NCBI GenBank assembly: GCA_035550595.1
Contig: DASZOV010000120.1
Coordinates: forward strand, 1 to 32,145
Reading direction: 5' to 3'
Source of the DNA: CALFMR01 sp035550595
GTDB lineage: Bacteria > Acidobacteriota > Vicinamibacteria > Vicinamibacterales > SCN-69-37
DNA length: 32,145 nt
Shown here: piece after piece, positions 1-7,337 of the stretch
How positions within the stretch are numbered: position 1 is the stretch's first letter
How the letters are laid out: the number at the start of each line of letters is the position of its first letter
Program-made: the position numbers and the translations under genes
The notes under the pieces: generated by a model
The model's input: the letters and a program-made list of their open reading frames with translations, nothing else
Database searches by the model: none
Told to the model about the DNA's origin: nothing

Positions 1-998
1 GACAATCTGGACCAGCTCAACCTCCGTTCCTTCGCGAAAGCTGTCGAGTGCACCCAGTGTCTCCTCTTCCGTGAACGCGGTGTTCTTGTGGATGGTGATC
101 TTCTGCGGCACGCGCCCGAAGTGTCCGCTCTGATAGATCTCGAGACTTCGCGACAGGATCGACTGCATCTCCCAGTACGACAGATAGGGGTTGCGGCGCT
201 CGTCCTGCGTGAACTCGCGCGTGTCGTACGCAACAAACCGAAAGCCGGTGCCATCGGGATCAAAGACCTGGCTGCAGCAGGTCGTGTAGAGAGTGCCGCC
301 AGGCCCTACTTGATTGCGTAACTGATTCCGACGAAGGCTTCGTCCTGGCGCAAGCCGGCGAGCTTCCACGGCACGCCGCCCGCCTTTGCGTAAAGAGCGA
401 CGCTGAGCCCCCACATGACGTTTGCACGGCAACTCCGATCGAAACTTGCCTGGTTCGTAATCTGTATCGGAATGTTCGACGGGGCACAGAATGCTTTCAG
501 GTAATCGTGCAGGTCGAAGCTCTCGCCTTCAAAGCAGGCTGACCATGAATTTGGAAGGTAAATGAGCGCAACATCAAACAAGCTGCGCACACTGTTGAGG
601 CGTGCGATGCAATCGAACAGCTCACGGGCGAGGTCGATCTTCGCACCTGTCTTCGCGTGAACATCTAGGCTCGCCGGAAGTTCGATGACCACGCGCGGAT
701 CGGGATTGGCAACGCGGATGCGGAAGGCTTTCTCGAAACCCGGATATTCTGGGTAGTAGTTCTTCGCTTCTCGCGGCACCGCCTTGCGGTCGAGCTCCTG
801 CAGGAGACTTTGCAGGCGGCGCAGTTCGGCCTTCGGGGCCAGCAGCGCGAGCCTCAATTGGCTCGGCGTTCCCAGCTGGACGCTGTAGGGGCCGTGTTTG
901 AGAATACCGACGAGAGGATGCTTGTGCAGCTTCTTGTTGGCAAAGAGCAACTCGGGCTCCGGCAGCGTGCTGTAGCCCGACAGTTCGCTCCCTGTCAT
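1..998 (-). pseudogene. Short prokaryotic Argonaute (MID-PIWI), frameshifted and cut by the window edge
   Basis: The intact first part (998 to 306, 230 residues) is a short-pAgo MID plus the start of PIWI; its last recognisable stretch carries GGVPWKL followed by FVGISYAIK. A TAG stop then interrupts it. Reading the minus strand in another frame from about 306 down to base 1 restores PIWI sequence (GGTLYTTCCSQVFD, later SYWEMQSILSRSLEIYQSG and PQKITIHKNTAF), so one base appears to be missing near 305-309. The usual first catalytic Asp (GID) is Ser (GIS), as in catalytically inactive short pAgos. The start overlaps the SIR2-APAZ stop as ATGA, so the two were made from one mRNA. In the family, the short pAgo carries guide and target nucleic acid and activates the SIR2 partner; as read, this copy would lack most of PIWI. 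A sequencing indel is the alternative. Confidence 0.85.
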
Positions 999-2779
999 CG
1001 CGTCCTCCCCTTCGCGTATGCGCTTCGTGAACCCAGCCGGAATTGCGGATTCTCGGTTTCATTGTCGGCGTCGAAGGGCTGCACTGTCACTTCGATGCCG
1101 CGCTCCGGCGTTCCGAGAATGACCTTGATCCAAGCGTCGAGCAGGTTGTTGTACTTGGCGTTGAAGCGGTCGGCGCGCCGTCCGTCGAGGAATGTGGCGG
1201 CGTCCTTACGGGCGCGCTTGGGCGTAATCCAAATATCGGGATCAATAAGCAGCCAGGCACGGCCGTTCTTGTACTCGACCGAAATGCGCGCGGCTTCGGC
1301 CCACGTGACATCCTCCTCGGGAAACTCGTCGGTGGCCGGCGCCTTCAGGCCCGGAACCCTTCCCGATGTTGCACTACCCACGATCTGGGCAATCGGGGCC
1401 AGGGCCTCGCGAGATTCAGGCTGCCCGTCAGCGATGAGCAGGGACTCATAGCGCGTCGTCTTGGCCTGGAGCGGCTTGTTGCGCGCCAGCGCCTTCGTCA
1501 AGGCGGATTCGAGAAAGCCTGCGATGTATTGATTGCCTGGCAGCGCGAAGTTCTTTGGCAGATCGGCGGACCCCGTTGAGACGAGGGATTCGCCGAACAT
1601 GGCGCGGATGCTCTCCTGGGTCCCCCAGCAAAGAACACTATCGGCGCGCGTGAGAATCAGCGCGCCGCGAGACCTGCGCTCGATCGCGCGCAGACCCGGC
1701 CAGTCAACGGGCTGCCGTAGGTTTAGGGTTTGACAGCGGCCGGGAAGGGTAAGGATCGGAAGAGCATTGAGGCGTAAAACCGGCGTCGCCTGACCAGCCG
1801 CGGGCAGCGGAATGTTGACCGCTGTCAGGCGGCCTTTACGCACTTCCTTGTCGAGATGGTCTGGCTTCGCGTCGAGATTGCGCCACAGCCGCAGCAGGAG
1901 CGCATCGAATGTCTCGATCGGTACGTAGTGCGCGTTAACGCCCTTCGCAGTTGCCTGATTGAGGAGTTCTTCAACCGGCGCGGGAACAGGCGACCCCTTT
2001 ATGCCGGTCCAGAACAGGCCGTGTGGAAAGGGGTTGTGGGAAGCGAGTGCGCCGTGGAACATCTGCATGACGCTTGCGTCGCGACCGCTGTATCCGGCGA
2101 CGATGAACCCCATCCGATTGGCAGCGTTCACAAGCGTTGCCGAAAGACTTTCGTTCTGCGTGGCGAGATCGGCCGGCAGGTTCTTGAGGCTGTCGTGGCG
2201 GAAATCGCCATGCAGTTTGACGTAGAGCGGATATTCCTCGTTGTTGAGAGCGTTCACGGCAGCCGCAGAGCCCTCGAGGTGGTAGGCCGAGAGCGATTGG
2301 TTCGCCACCGTGGCAAGTGATTTCTCGACAACGCTGTCGAAATTTGTTGTGAACACCGCGCGGCATAAGCCGCATGCCATCAGGGCGCCCAGCACACGGT
2401 TGCCAACAGACAACGTCACTTTGTCTTCGGAAAGGATCGCGTTGATGTACTTACGCTGGCGCTCCTTGTCCGCGCCGAAGATCTGTTCAAAATAGGCCGC
2501 GTACTCGCCCTCTGCACCCGGCTGCGGGAACCCCCTCGAACTCATGAACGCCTGAATGCGGACTCGTACGGCGGCGTTCTGGATGTCCTGCCGCGAGACG
2601 TCCTGGCTTTCTTCCTGGCAGTAATAGCGCCTCTTCAGGTCCCACAGGATGTCGACGGCCGTCGGCAATCCAGACGCTCTCGATGCACCGGCGCCCAGAA
2701 ACCACGCGAAGTTTTGGGGCCGCGCGCAGAACACGCCAGTGAATGCGGACTGGTCCATCAACAGGGTTGAGTTACTCAT
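995..2779 (-). CDS. SIR2-APAZ NADase effector of a SPARSA-type short Argonaute system
   Basis: The protein is 594 residues from ATG 2779; a TTG at 2806 would add nine residues. The N-terminal half is a SIR2_2-type domain: WFLGAGASRASGLPTA is the nucleotide-binding motif, then AVFTTNFDSVVE, YVKLHGDF with the catalytic-type His, and FIVAGYSGRD. The C-terminal half, from about residue 310, fits the APAZ region that replaces the PAZ side of short Argonautes (LTAVNIPLP, GALILTRADSVLCWG). It is cotranscribed with the pAgo by a 4-base overlap. In characterised SPARSA systems, guide-directed recognition of invading DNA by the pAgo switches on SIR2, which depletes NAD and stops the infected cell. The gene is intact here although the pAgo is broken, so the toxic half may be silent or orphaned. 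Family assignment is firm; activity is inferred. Confidence 0.9.
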   Translation of the reverse strand: MSNSTLLMDQSAFTGVFCARPQNFAWFLGAGASRASGLPTAVDILWDLKRRYYCQEESQDVSRQDIQNAAVRVRIQAFMSSRGFPQPGAEGEYAAYFEQIFGADKERQRKYINAILSEDKVTLSVGNRVLGALMACGLCRAVFTTNFDSVVEKSLATVANQSLSAYHLEGSAAAVNALNNEEYPLYVKLHGDFRHDSLKNLPADLATQNESLSATLVNAANRMGFIVAGYSGRDASVMQMFHGALASHNPFPHGLFWTGIKGSPVPAPVEELLNQATAKGVNAHYVPIETFDALLLRLWRNLDAKPDHLDKEVRKGRLTAVNIPLPAAGQATPVLRLNALPILTLPGRCQTLNLRQPVDWPGLRAIERRSRGALILTRADSVLCWGTQESIRAMFGESLVSTGSADLPKNFALPGNQYIAGFLESALTKALARNKPLQAKTTRYESLLIADGQPESREALAPIAQIVGSATSGRVPGLKAPATDEFPEEDVTWAEAARISVEYKNGRAWLLIDPDIWITPKRARKDAATFLDGRRADRFNAKYNNLLDAWIKVILGTPERGIEVTVQPFDADNETENPQFRLGSRSAYAKGRTR

Positions 2780-2872
2780 TGAGCAACCGCTTCGCCATGC
2801 CGTCAAGCCGTGCTGTGATCGGTTCCCAGTCTGGCATCAGTTGCTCTGGGAGCCGAGGTTTCGAGGGCCTTC

Positions 2873-2892
2873 TATCACAGCCTTATCACAAT
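2873..2892 (-). promoter_or_regulatory. Paired TGTGATA repeat upstream of the SIR2-APAZ operon
   Basis: Two direct copies of TATCACA (TGTGATA on the minus strand) start at 2873 and 2884, 11 bases apart, about 95 bases upstream of the SIR2-APAZ start. A nearly identical pair lies at 26534-26554 upstream of the Qat operon in the same orientation relative to that operon. It may be a binding site for a regulator or for an integrase; no function is established from the sequence. Confidence 0.35.
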
Positions 2893-2917
2893 TGGCGCGA
2901 CCACTTGCGGGTGCATG

Positions 2918-3742
2918 CTAGCGAAGCGCGCGGATCAGTTCGTCAGTAAGGGCGACGCACGACTCGGCGATAGCGCGGGGATCTTCGAGCCCCTCGGTCG
3001 CTCTGACGACCATCGCCGTTCCTGGCGTGTCGACGTTGCCGAAGAGCGCGTGCAGGTGCTCAATCGCCTCGCGTGTGACCTCGCTTGAAAACGGTTCGTG
3101 CTGCAGCCGTTGAAGGCTCGCGGCCAACTGCTCGATCGGTATCGCTCGAAGCAGACGGAGGACGTCGAGCGCGTCCTTGTCCTTGAGCCGCTTCGCCTCC
3201 GGTTCTCGACTCCGGTCCGCCAGCTTGTGTAGCTTGGCGACGAGCAGCGCGCCGGGTCCAGCGATACGGATGTCGAACGCGCGTGGGTCGCTCGCGTCGA
3301 GCGCCGTCAGGCGGACCATCGCGTGCTCGATCAGCGCACCCTCCAATCCGCGAACTCGTCGGCCCGCGCGATCACCGTGATCGCCAAGGCGCGCGGCTCG
3401 CCGTCCCGGCCCGGCGACCGCCTCCGGCACGAGGAGATCGACGGGGATCGTGGTCGCAATGCCTTCGACGATGTGCTCACGGAGCCAGCTTCCGGGCTGG
3501 CGCCCCGGATGGAAACGTGCCGCCTCCATCGCGGCTGACAGCCGCGGCGAGGCTCTTAGATGCGCGGGATCCACGACGAGATCACCGTCCGTTGTGAACT
3601 CCGCGACGGCCAGATCAGCCGACCCGGTATGCACATAAATGGCCTGCGCACCGGCGAGAATCAACGCCTCACGCTGCTCACCCAGCGCGTCGAGCGCATC
3701 GAACAGCACTTCCCGAGCGGCAACGTACAGCGGCACGATCAC
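2918..3742 (-). CDS. Nucleotidyltransferase toxin, AbiEii/MenT-like
   Basis: This is the toxin half of a type IV-like AbiE module. The start is taken as GTG 3742, which overlaps the partner's TGA (GTGA) and gives 274 residues; the longer open frame upstream is the shadow of the partner. Near the N-terminus the motif AGAQAIYVHTG followed by TTDGDLVVD carries the paired Asp residues (DxD) of the DNA polymerase beta-like nucleotidyltransferase fold. A later stretch, LLVAKLHKLADR followed by RLKDKDALDVLRLLR, is typical of this family. Relatives in mycobacteria (MenT) add nucleotides to tRNA and block translation; the substrate here is unknown. Neighbours and overlap point to coexpression with the AbiEi-like gene. 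Confidence 0.78.
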   Translation of the reverse strand: MIVPLYVAAREVLFDALDALGEQREALILAGAQAIYVHTGSADLAVAEFTTDGDLVVDPAHLRASPRLSAAMEAARFHPGRQPGSWLREHIVEGIATTIPVDLLVPEAVAGPGRRAARLGDHGDRAGRRVRGLEGALIEHAMVRLTALDASDPRAFDIRIAGPGALLVAKLHKLADRSREPEAKRLKDKDALDVLRLLRAIPIEQLAASLQRLQHEPFSSEVTREAIEHLHALFGNVDTPGTAMVVRATEGLEDPRAIAESCVALTDELIRALR

Positions 3743-4770
3743 GCGCGTTTCTTCTCCAGTCGTTCGAGAATCGCTTCGGCCTCGCTCGGCGCGCGACCTG
3801 GGCTGGTCAACAGATCCGCGGCCACTTGGCTCGGCGCGGCCAGCGTCACCCCCTTGTCCGTCCACGTTCTCTCGAAGACCACCTCGTCGAACGGCGTGAG
3901 TAGCATCACATTCGTCCCGGCCTCAGTCGGCCTGAGCCCCAGACGTGATGCCGCGCGATCGACATCGTCGACGTACAGCATGGCCAGTCGGGCCGGCGCA
4001 ATCGGCGCGATACGGTTCGCGGCGAGAGAGCCCGTGATCGCATAGCGCCCGCGGACTTTGCCGTCCGAGACACTGCGAACGAGGTTCTCGATCCCTCGGG
4101 GATCCAGGAAGCTGCGAGCATCGTTCGCCTTCAATACGGCGTAGTCCTGGGCCCAACGACGAATCAGCGCTGGAAGATCGATGGATTCCACGGCGCCGCG
4201 AGGCTTGCGGGTGAGCAGGGCTTCCCGCGACAGCCATTCCACCAGTCGCGACGCATAGCTGACATCGACCTTGGCCCTGTCGGCCAGGTCGGAGATGGAA
4301 AGCGGGAGATTGACGTCGCACAACGTGCGCACGATCCGCGCGGCCTTGGGTCCTCGCAGGGACCGGCCAGGCTGGCGTTTCGGCGACGGATCGACATCGG
4401 CTCCGCGGGTCTCCACGTACAATCCTGGACGCGCGAGCACCAAGCGCACGTTTCCGGTGAGATCGAGGAAATTGAGGTTCGCCGCCCGAAGTCGGTCTCG
4501 CGTGCTCGGCGTCAAGAACGTGGACACCACAAGCGCCGGGGTGGACGCGTCTGCCTCCAATCGTGCCTTGATGTCCGCGACGGCCCGAGGGACGAGCTGC
4601 GCCTTCGTCTCGACCGGCAGGCGGGCCTTCGTTCCGTCGGGCCCGGTCACGTCGAGGATGGCGTCAGGCCGACCTGCCCGCGCCTCCAGGCGGATGCGCT
4701 GCGTCCAACCATCGGGCAGACGTTCCTGAAGCAAGCGTGACGCCGACTGGACGAGAGTTGCCTCATTCAT
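3739..4770 (-). CDS. AbiEi-like winged-helix antitoxin and autorepressor
   Basis: The 343-residue protein begins at ATG 4770, five to six bases after the predicted transcription start. Its first ~115 residues contain LPVETKAQLVP and PALVVSTFLTPSTRDRLR, a region found in the larger AbiEi-type antitoxins. A winged-helix segment follows at about residues 135-195 (LPLSISDLADRAKVDVSYASRLVEWL, read as two helices). The C-terminal half (residues ~215-330, YAITGSLAANRIAPIAPARL) is the AbiEi C-terminal-like domain that neutralises the toxin in characterised pairs. It is the first gene of a two-gene operon and the nested palindrome over its promoter matches the autoregulation known for AbiEi. The presence of a nuclease-like fold in the N-terminal part cannot be decided from the sequence alone. 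Confidence 0.75.
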   Translation of the reverse strand: MNEATLVQSASRLLQERLPDGWTQRIRLEARAGRPDAILDVTGPDGTKARLPVETKAQLVPRAVADIKARLEADASTPALVVSTFLTPSTRDRLRAANLNFLDLTGNVRLVLARPGLYVETRGADVDPSPKRQPGRSLRGPKAARIVRTLCDVNLPLSISDLADRAKVDVSYASRLVEWLSREALLTRKPRGAVESIDLPALIRRWAQDYAVLKANDARSFLDPRGIENLVRSVSDGKVRGRYAITGSLAANRIAPIAPARLAMLYVDDVDRAASRLGLRPTEAGTNVMLLTPFDEVVFERTWTDKGVTLAAPSQVAADLLTSPGRAPSEAEAILERLEKKRA

Positions 4771-4810
4771 GCTAGTTGCCTATTATAGGCAAATGAATAT
4801 TTCGAGGCAA
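4758..4810 (-). promoter_or_regulatory. AbiE-type promoter and nested palindromic operator
   Basis: Two inverted repeats share one dyad at 4784: inner arms TTGCCTAT (4776-4783) and ATAGGCAA (4785-4792), outer arms TTGCCTC (4758-4764) and GAGGCAA (4804-4810). On the minus strand the inner palindrome contains a perfect TATAAT (4787-4782), and the outer arm supplies TTGCCT as a -35 (4810-4805) with a 17-base spacer. Promoter boxes and operator half-sites therefore coincide. Transcription would start near 4775, leaving almost no leader before ATG 4770; the last half-site lies inside the first codons. Confidence 0.75.
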
Positions 4811-4854
4811 ATCACGCTATCCAGCTCGATTCGATGACGGGGCACGGGAAGACA

Positions 4855-4888
4855 GTTGTCAAGTTTTGTCGCAATAAAACTTGACAAC
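4855..4888. repeat. Perfect 13-8-13 inverted repeat beside the integrase
   Basis: GTTGTCAAGTTTT (4855-4867) and AAAACTTGACAAC (4876-4888) are exact reverse complements around the 8-base spacer GTCGCAAT. The site begins 21 bases beyond the integrase stop codon. The arm and spacer lengths match the core sites of tyrosine recombinases such as loxP. A transcription terminator for the integrase is the plainer alternative, although no U-tract follows the stem on either strand. Confidence 0.6.
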
Positions 4889-4908
4889 ATGCCTGCCGGA
4901 ACCACGGA

Positions 4909-5284
4909 TCATCCCGCTTTTCCCTTGTTCCGCCGCTCTTCCATCCGCGCGAGCATCTGCCCCTTGGCCTTGAGTCGCTGGTGGGAATAGTGCTCCAGCA
5001 TCCTCCGCGACAGATGTCCGGTCACGGCCTCGATGACGTGCTCGGGTTCGCCGGCCTCCAGCAAGTCCGTCACGACCGTGTGCCGCAAGTCGTGAAACCG
5101 AAAACCCGGCAGGCCGGCCGCATCGCGCAATGACCGCCAGGCCGTGTCCCACTTGCTCGCCGGCTTCGTCGGGTCGAACTTGTGATGCTGATTCGCGCAC
5201 CACAGGTAGTGATCGGGCGCCGTGTGACCCAGTTCGTCGGCACGCTTCAGCATCCGCTCCACGGCGCTGCGCGCCGCCGTGTTG
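4909..5284 (-). pseudogene. Tyrosine integrase, C-terminal catalytic fragment
   Basis: Only the last ~125 residues of a phage-type tyrosine recombinase are present. Visible motifs are FRFHDLRHT (second catalytic Arg with its His), VTGHLS (catalytic His) and LEHYSH (nucleophilic Tyr), followed by a charged tail. The homologous part begins near NTAARSAVERMLKRADELG at about 5283. The first catalytic Arg, the core-binding domain and the arm-binding domain are missing. The open frame continues upstream to 5403 only because it runs antisense to the metallophosphoesterase remnant. The fragment cannot be an active recombinase, but it marks a past integration event at this end of the island. Confidence 0.85.
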
Positions 5285-5484
5285 ACCCGCGTGCGTGCTA
5301 TGCGCTGATCGATATCTCGACGGACGTTCACGTGACGTTCCGCCGTGTGACCTACGATGTGGCGACGGCCGCGCGAGCGATCAGGGCCACCGATCTCCCG
5401 CACAAGTTCGCGATCGATCTTGAACTCGGCGGTGCGGCCGTCTCCCAGCCCGCACCGGAAGCCTCTGAACGCCCGACACGTTGA
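5283..5484 (+). pseudogene. Metallophosphoesterase, C-terminal tail only
   Basis: From about 5284 the plus strand reads DPRACYALIDI, then VHVTFRRVTYDVATAARAIRA and LPHKFAIDLELG, which resembles the C-terminal end of YfcE-like phosphodiesterases (usual pattern DPRAxYALLD, then FRRVPYD, AAAxxIRxxGLP). The whole metal-binding catalytic domain is absent. Its 5' break coincides within a few bases with the break in the integrase on the other strand, so one recombination event probably removed both 5' parts. It ends at TGA 5482-5484, overlapping the TTG start option of arsC. The assignment rests on a short stretch. Confidence 0.55.
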
Positions 5485-5941
5485 AGCGAGTCATTTCAGT
5501 GACCGACATCAAGGTGCTCTTCCTCTGCACGGGCAACTCCGCACGCAGCCAAATGGCGGAGGGCTGGTTGCGACAACTCGCTGATGAACAGGTCACAGCG
5601 CTCAGTGCCGGCCTGAATCCCAAGGGCGTGAATCCTCTGGCGATCGCGGTCATGCGCGACGCGGGAGTGGACATCTCGCGGCAGGTTTCCAAACACGTGG
5701 CGGAATTCCTCGGTCAGCCGATTCAGTACGTCGTCACCGTGTGCGATAACGCCATGAGCGTTGCCCAGTGTTTCCGCTTGCCTACAAGTACCTGCATTGG
5801 AGCGTCCCCGATCCCGCCGTGCCCGCCGATGCTGCCGCACAGATGGCGGCGTTTCGCCGCGCACGCGATCTGCTCAAGAAGCGCATCACAGAGGAATTGC
5901 TTCTGCTGTTCGTTCGATCCGGGCCGTTCACGCGCGGGTGA
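5481..5941 (+). pseudogene. arsC: Thioredoxin-type arsenate reductase, frameshifted
   Basis: The first frame (TTG 5481 or GTG 5499) gives VLFLCTGNSARSQMAEGW, with the CX5R phosphatase-like loop of ArsC, and runs well to YVVTVCDNAM near 5755. The next frame then continues the family sequence: ERCPVFPLAYKYLHWSVPDP, through RRARDLLKKRITEELL, to TGA 5939-5941. One base is missing between the two parts, at about 5754-5756. Unshifted, the protein would be about 148 residues, the usual size, with Cys residues in CDNA and CPVF. ArsC reduces arsenate to arsenite; no arsR or arsenite exporter is in the window. Either a recent pseudogene or a sequencing indel. Confidence 0.85.
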
Positions 5942-5981
5942 AGACGAGAGCAATACCGCTCGCATGCGGGCGAACCACGCG

Positions 5982-6018
5982 CGCCGGAGCGCCCCGCGCG
6001 ATGCGAGACGCTCCGGCG
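5982..6018. terminator. Hairpin between arsC and a minus-strand ORF
   Basis: CGCCGGAGCG (5982-5991) and CGCTCCGGCG (6009-6018) are perfect 10-base inverted arms with a 17-base loop, 40 bases after the arsC stop and before the end of the small minus-strand ORF. The position between convergent reading frames suggests a two-way terminator. There is no U-tract, so termination is only an inference. Confidence 0.45.
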
Positions 6019-6025
6019 ACGAGCC

Positions 6026-6184
6026 TTACGCGGACTCGGCAAGCGCCGCCTCGTGCTGGCGATAGGCGTCGAGGATCAGGTCGCGGATGCGCTCCGTGGC
6101 CTGCGGATCGGCGACCGGGCGCAACTGCGCGTAGCTGCGTCGCTCGCCCTGCACCGTGTACTGATCCGAACGGTGCGGCCTCAA
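6026..6184 (-). CDS. Possible small protein or C-terminal remnant, 52 residues
   Basis: I do not recognise this protein. Nearly every codon ends in G or C, as in the neighbouring real genes, and the C-terminal half (ATERIRDLILDAYRQHEAAL) would form an amphipathic helix. The only starts are a TTG at 6184 and weaker internal choices, and a TGA lies just upstream in frame, so it may be the tail of a lost gene. It sits between the arsC remnant and higBA, inside an otherwise empty ~500-base stretch (5942-6444). Confidence 0.35.
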   Translation of the reverse strand: MRPHRSDQYTVQGERRSYAQLRPVADPQATERIRDLILDAYRQHEAALAESA

Positions 6185-6407
6185 GCGTCAAGTGGACGCG
6201 AGCACGTGTCTACGGCGGCCGAGGGCCTTCGGCGTCGGGCTCGCTGGAAGCGTCGGGCGGACGGGCCAAGTCCCAAGTCGCGTGAGGAATGGCGACGAGG
6301 CAAGGACGGTCCGAGCCGCGGGCTGGACGGGCGTCCGCGACCTGAACGGTGCAAGCCACAGCGCGCGGACCACGATCGCTCGACGTCGAGTGGTGCGGGC
6401 GGCGGCG

Positions 6408-6436
6408 TTGCTCCCACGGCGGGAGCGCGCTATACT
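6408..6436 (+). promoter_or_regulatory. higBA promoter with an internal inverted repeat
   Basis: TTGCTC (6408-6413) and TATACT (6431-6436) are separated by 17 bases, an ideal sigma-70 layout. GCTCCC (6410-6415) and GGGAGC (6421-6426) form a perfect inverted repeat around ACGGC inside the promoter and are a candidate operator for the HigA repressor. The GTG of higB is at 6445, where transcription should begin, so the mRNA would be leaderless. Confidence 0.65.
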
Positions 6437-6444
6437 CAGCTTAC

Positions 6445-6738
6445 GTGCGCATCATCGCCCGGCGGACGCTGCGGGACTTCTGGGCGCGACATCCCGATGC
6501 CGAGCAGCCCCTTCGGGCGTGGTACCACGACGCGAAACGCGCGCGCTGGACCTCGCCGGCCGTCATCAAGCAGATCTACGCGACGGCGAGCCTCGTCGGC
6601 GGCGACCGCGTCGTGTTCAACATCAAGGGGAATCGCTATCGCCTCGTGGTGGCGATCAACTACCCCTACGGCGTGTGCTATGTCCGCTTCATCGGCACGC
6701 ACGCGCAGTACGATCGCATCGACGTCGCCACGGTCTAG
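6445..6738 (+). CDS. higB: HigB-type mRNA interferase toxin
   Basis: From GTG 6445 the protein is 97 residues, the usual HigB size. The start is chosen because the family sequence begins at VRIIARRTLRDFW and a -10 box ends 8 bases upstream; the longer open frame upstream has no family similarity. Motifs are FNIKGNRYRLVVAINY in the central strands and CYVRFIGTHAQYDRID at the C-terminal end, typical of HigB toxins of the RelE fold, which cut mRNA on the ribosome. The antitoxin gene follows after 14 bases, giving the toxin-first order characteristic of higBA. Translation without a ribosome binding site would keep toxin synthesis low. Confidence 0.9.
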   Translation: MRIIARRTLRDFWARHPDAEQPLRAWYHDAKRARWTSPAVIKQIYATASLVGGDRVVFNIKGNRYRLVVAINYPYGVCYVRFIGTHAQYDRIDVATV

Positions 6739-6752
6739 CGGAGGAGAACGCC

Positions 6753-7136
6753 ATGCAGATTCGTCCCATCAAGACCAAGGCCGATCACCGCGCAGCGCTG
6801 AAGGCGATCGAGCGCCTGATGGGCGCACGGCCCGGCACACCGGACGGCGATCGGCTCGATGTGCTGACGGTGCTGGTTGAGCGGTACGAAGAGCAGGCTG
6901 ACACGATCGAACCGCCGGACCCGATCGAGGCCCTGCGCTATCACATGGAGAGTCGCGGGCTCACGCGACGCGATCTCGAGCCGTTCATCGGCAGTCGGGC
7001 GCGCGTCGCCGAGGTGCTGAACCGCCGGCGTGCCCTCACGATCGACATGATTCGGCGTCTGCACGAGGGGCTTGGACTCTCCGCGGACGTGTTGATTCGG
7101 CCGTACGACTTGCGAGGACGACGCTCGGCGGCGTAA
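6753..7136 (+). CDS. higA: HigA-type antitoxin with XRE helix-turn-helix
   Basis: This protein of 127 residues starts at ATG 6753 with a good ribosome binding site (GGAGGAG). The N-terminal half (ALKAIERLMGARPGTPDGDRL) is the helical region seen in HigA proteins that follow this HigB type. The C-terminal half is an XRE helix-turn-helix at about residues 68-115: ESRGLTRRDLEPFIGSRARV, then VLNRRRALTIDMIRRLHEGLG. HigA binds and neutralises HigB and represses the operon; the inverted repeat at 6410-6426 is a likely target. The strong Shine-Dalgarno here, against a leaderless higB, fits the excess of antitoxin such pairs need. Confidence 0.9.
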   Translation: MQIRPIKTKADHRAALKAIERLMGARPGTPDGDRLDVLTVLVERYEEQADTIEPPDPIEALRYHMESRGLTRRDLEPFIGSRARVAEVLNRRRALTIDMIRRLHEGLGLSADVLIRPYDLRGRRSAA

Positions 7137-7216
7137 GCCTTCGTCGCTCGCGAACTTGCTCGGATTCCCAAGCAGACGTATATTTCCGGAAGCGATTCCT
7201 GCACCGCTCTTCCTGA

Positions 7217-7237
7217 GCGCGTGCGCGTCCCACGCGC
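7217..7237. terminator. Hairpin downstream of higBA
   Basis: GCGCGTG (7217-7223) and CACGCGC (7231-7237) are perfect 7-base arms with a 7-base loop, 80 bases after the higA stop. No U-tract follows. The rest of 7137-7337 holds nothing I recognise. Confidence 0.25.
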
Positions 7238-7337
7238 ATGAGGTCGAGTTGTCATACACGGCTCGACCGAGGCTCCTTCTCGCACACGGTGCGCCACTCA
7301 ACCGTTTCTCAGCGCTCGTGCGCCGGCAGGAGGCGAC

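Noticed and set aside
298..312. Programmed frameshifting in the first Argonaute
   Set aside because: There is no slippery heptamer or downstream structure at the break, and the stop follows at once; deletion or sequencing error explains it better.
4909..5403. A 164-residue integrase from an ATG at 5403
   Set aside because: Residues before about 5284 are antisense to the metallophosphoesterase tail and show no integrase similarity.
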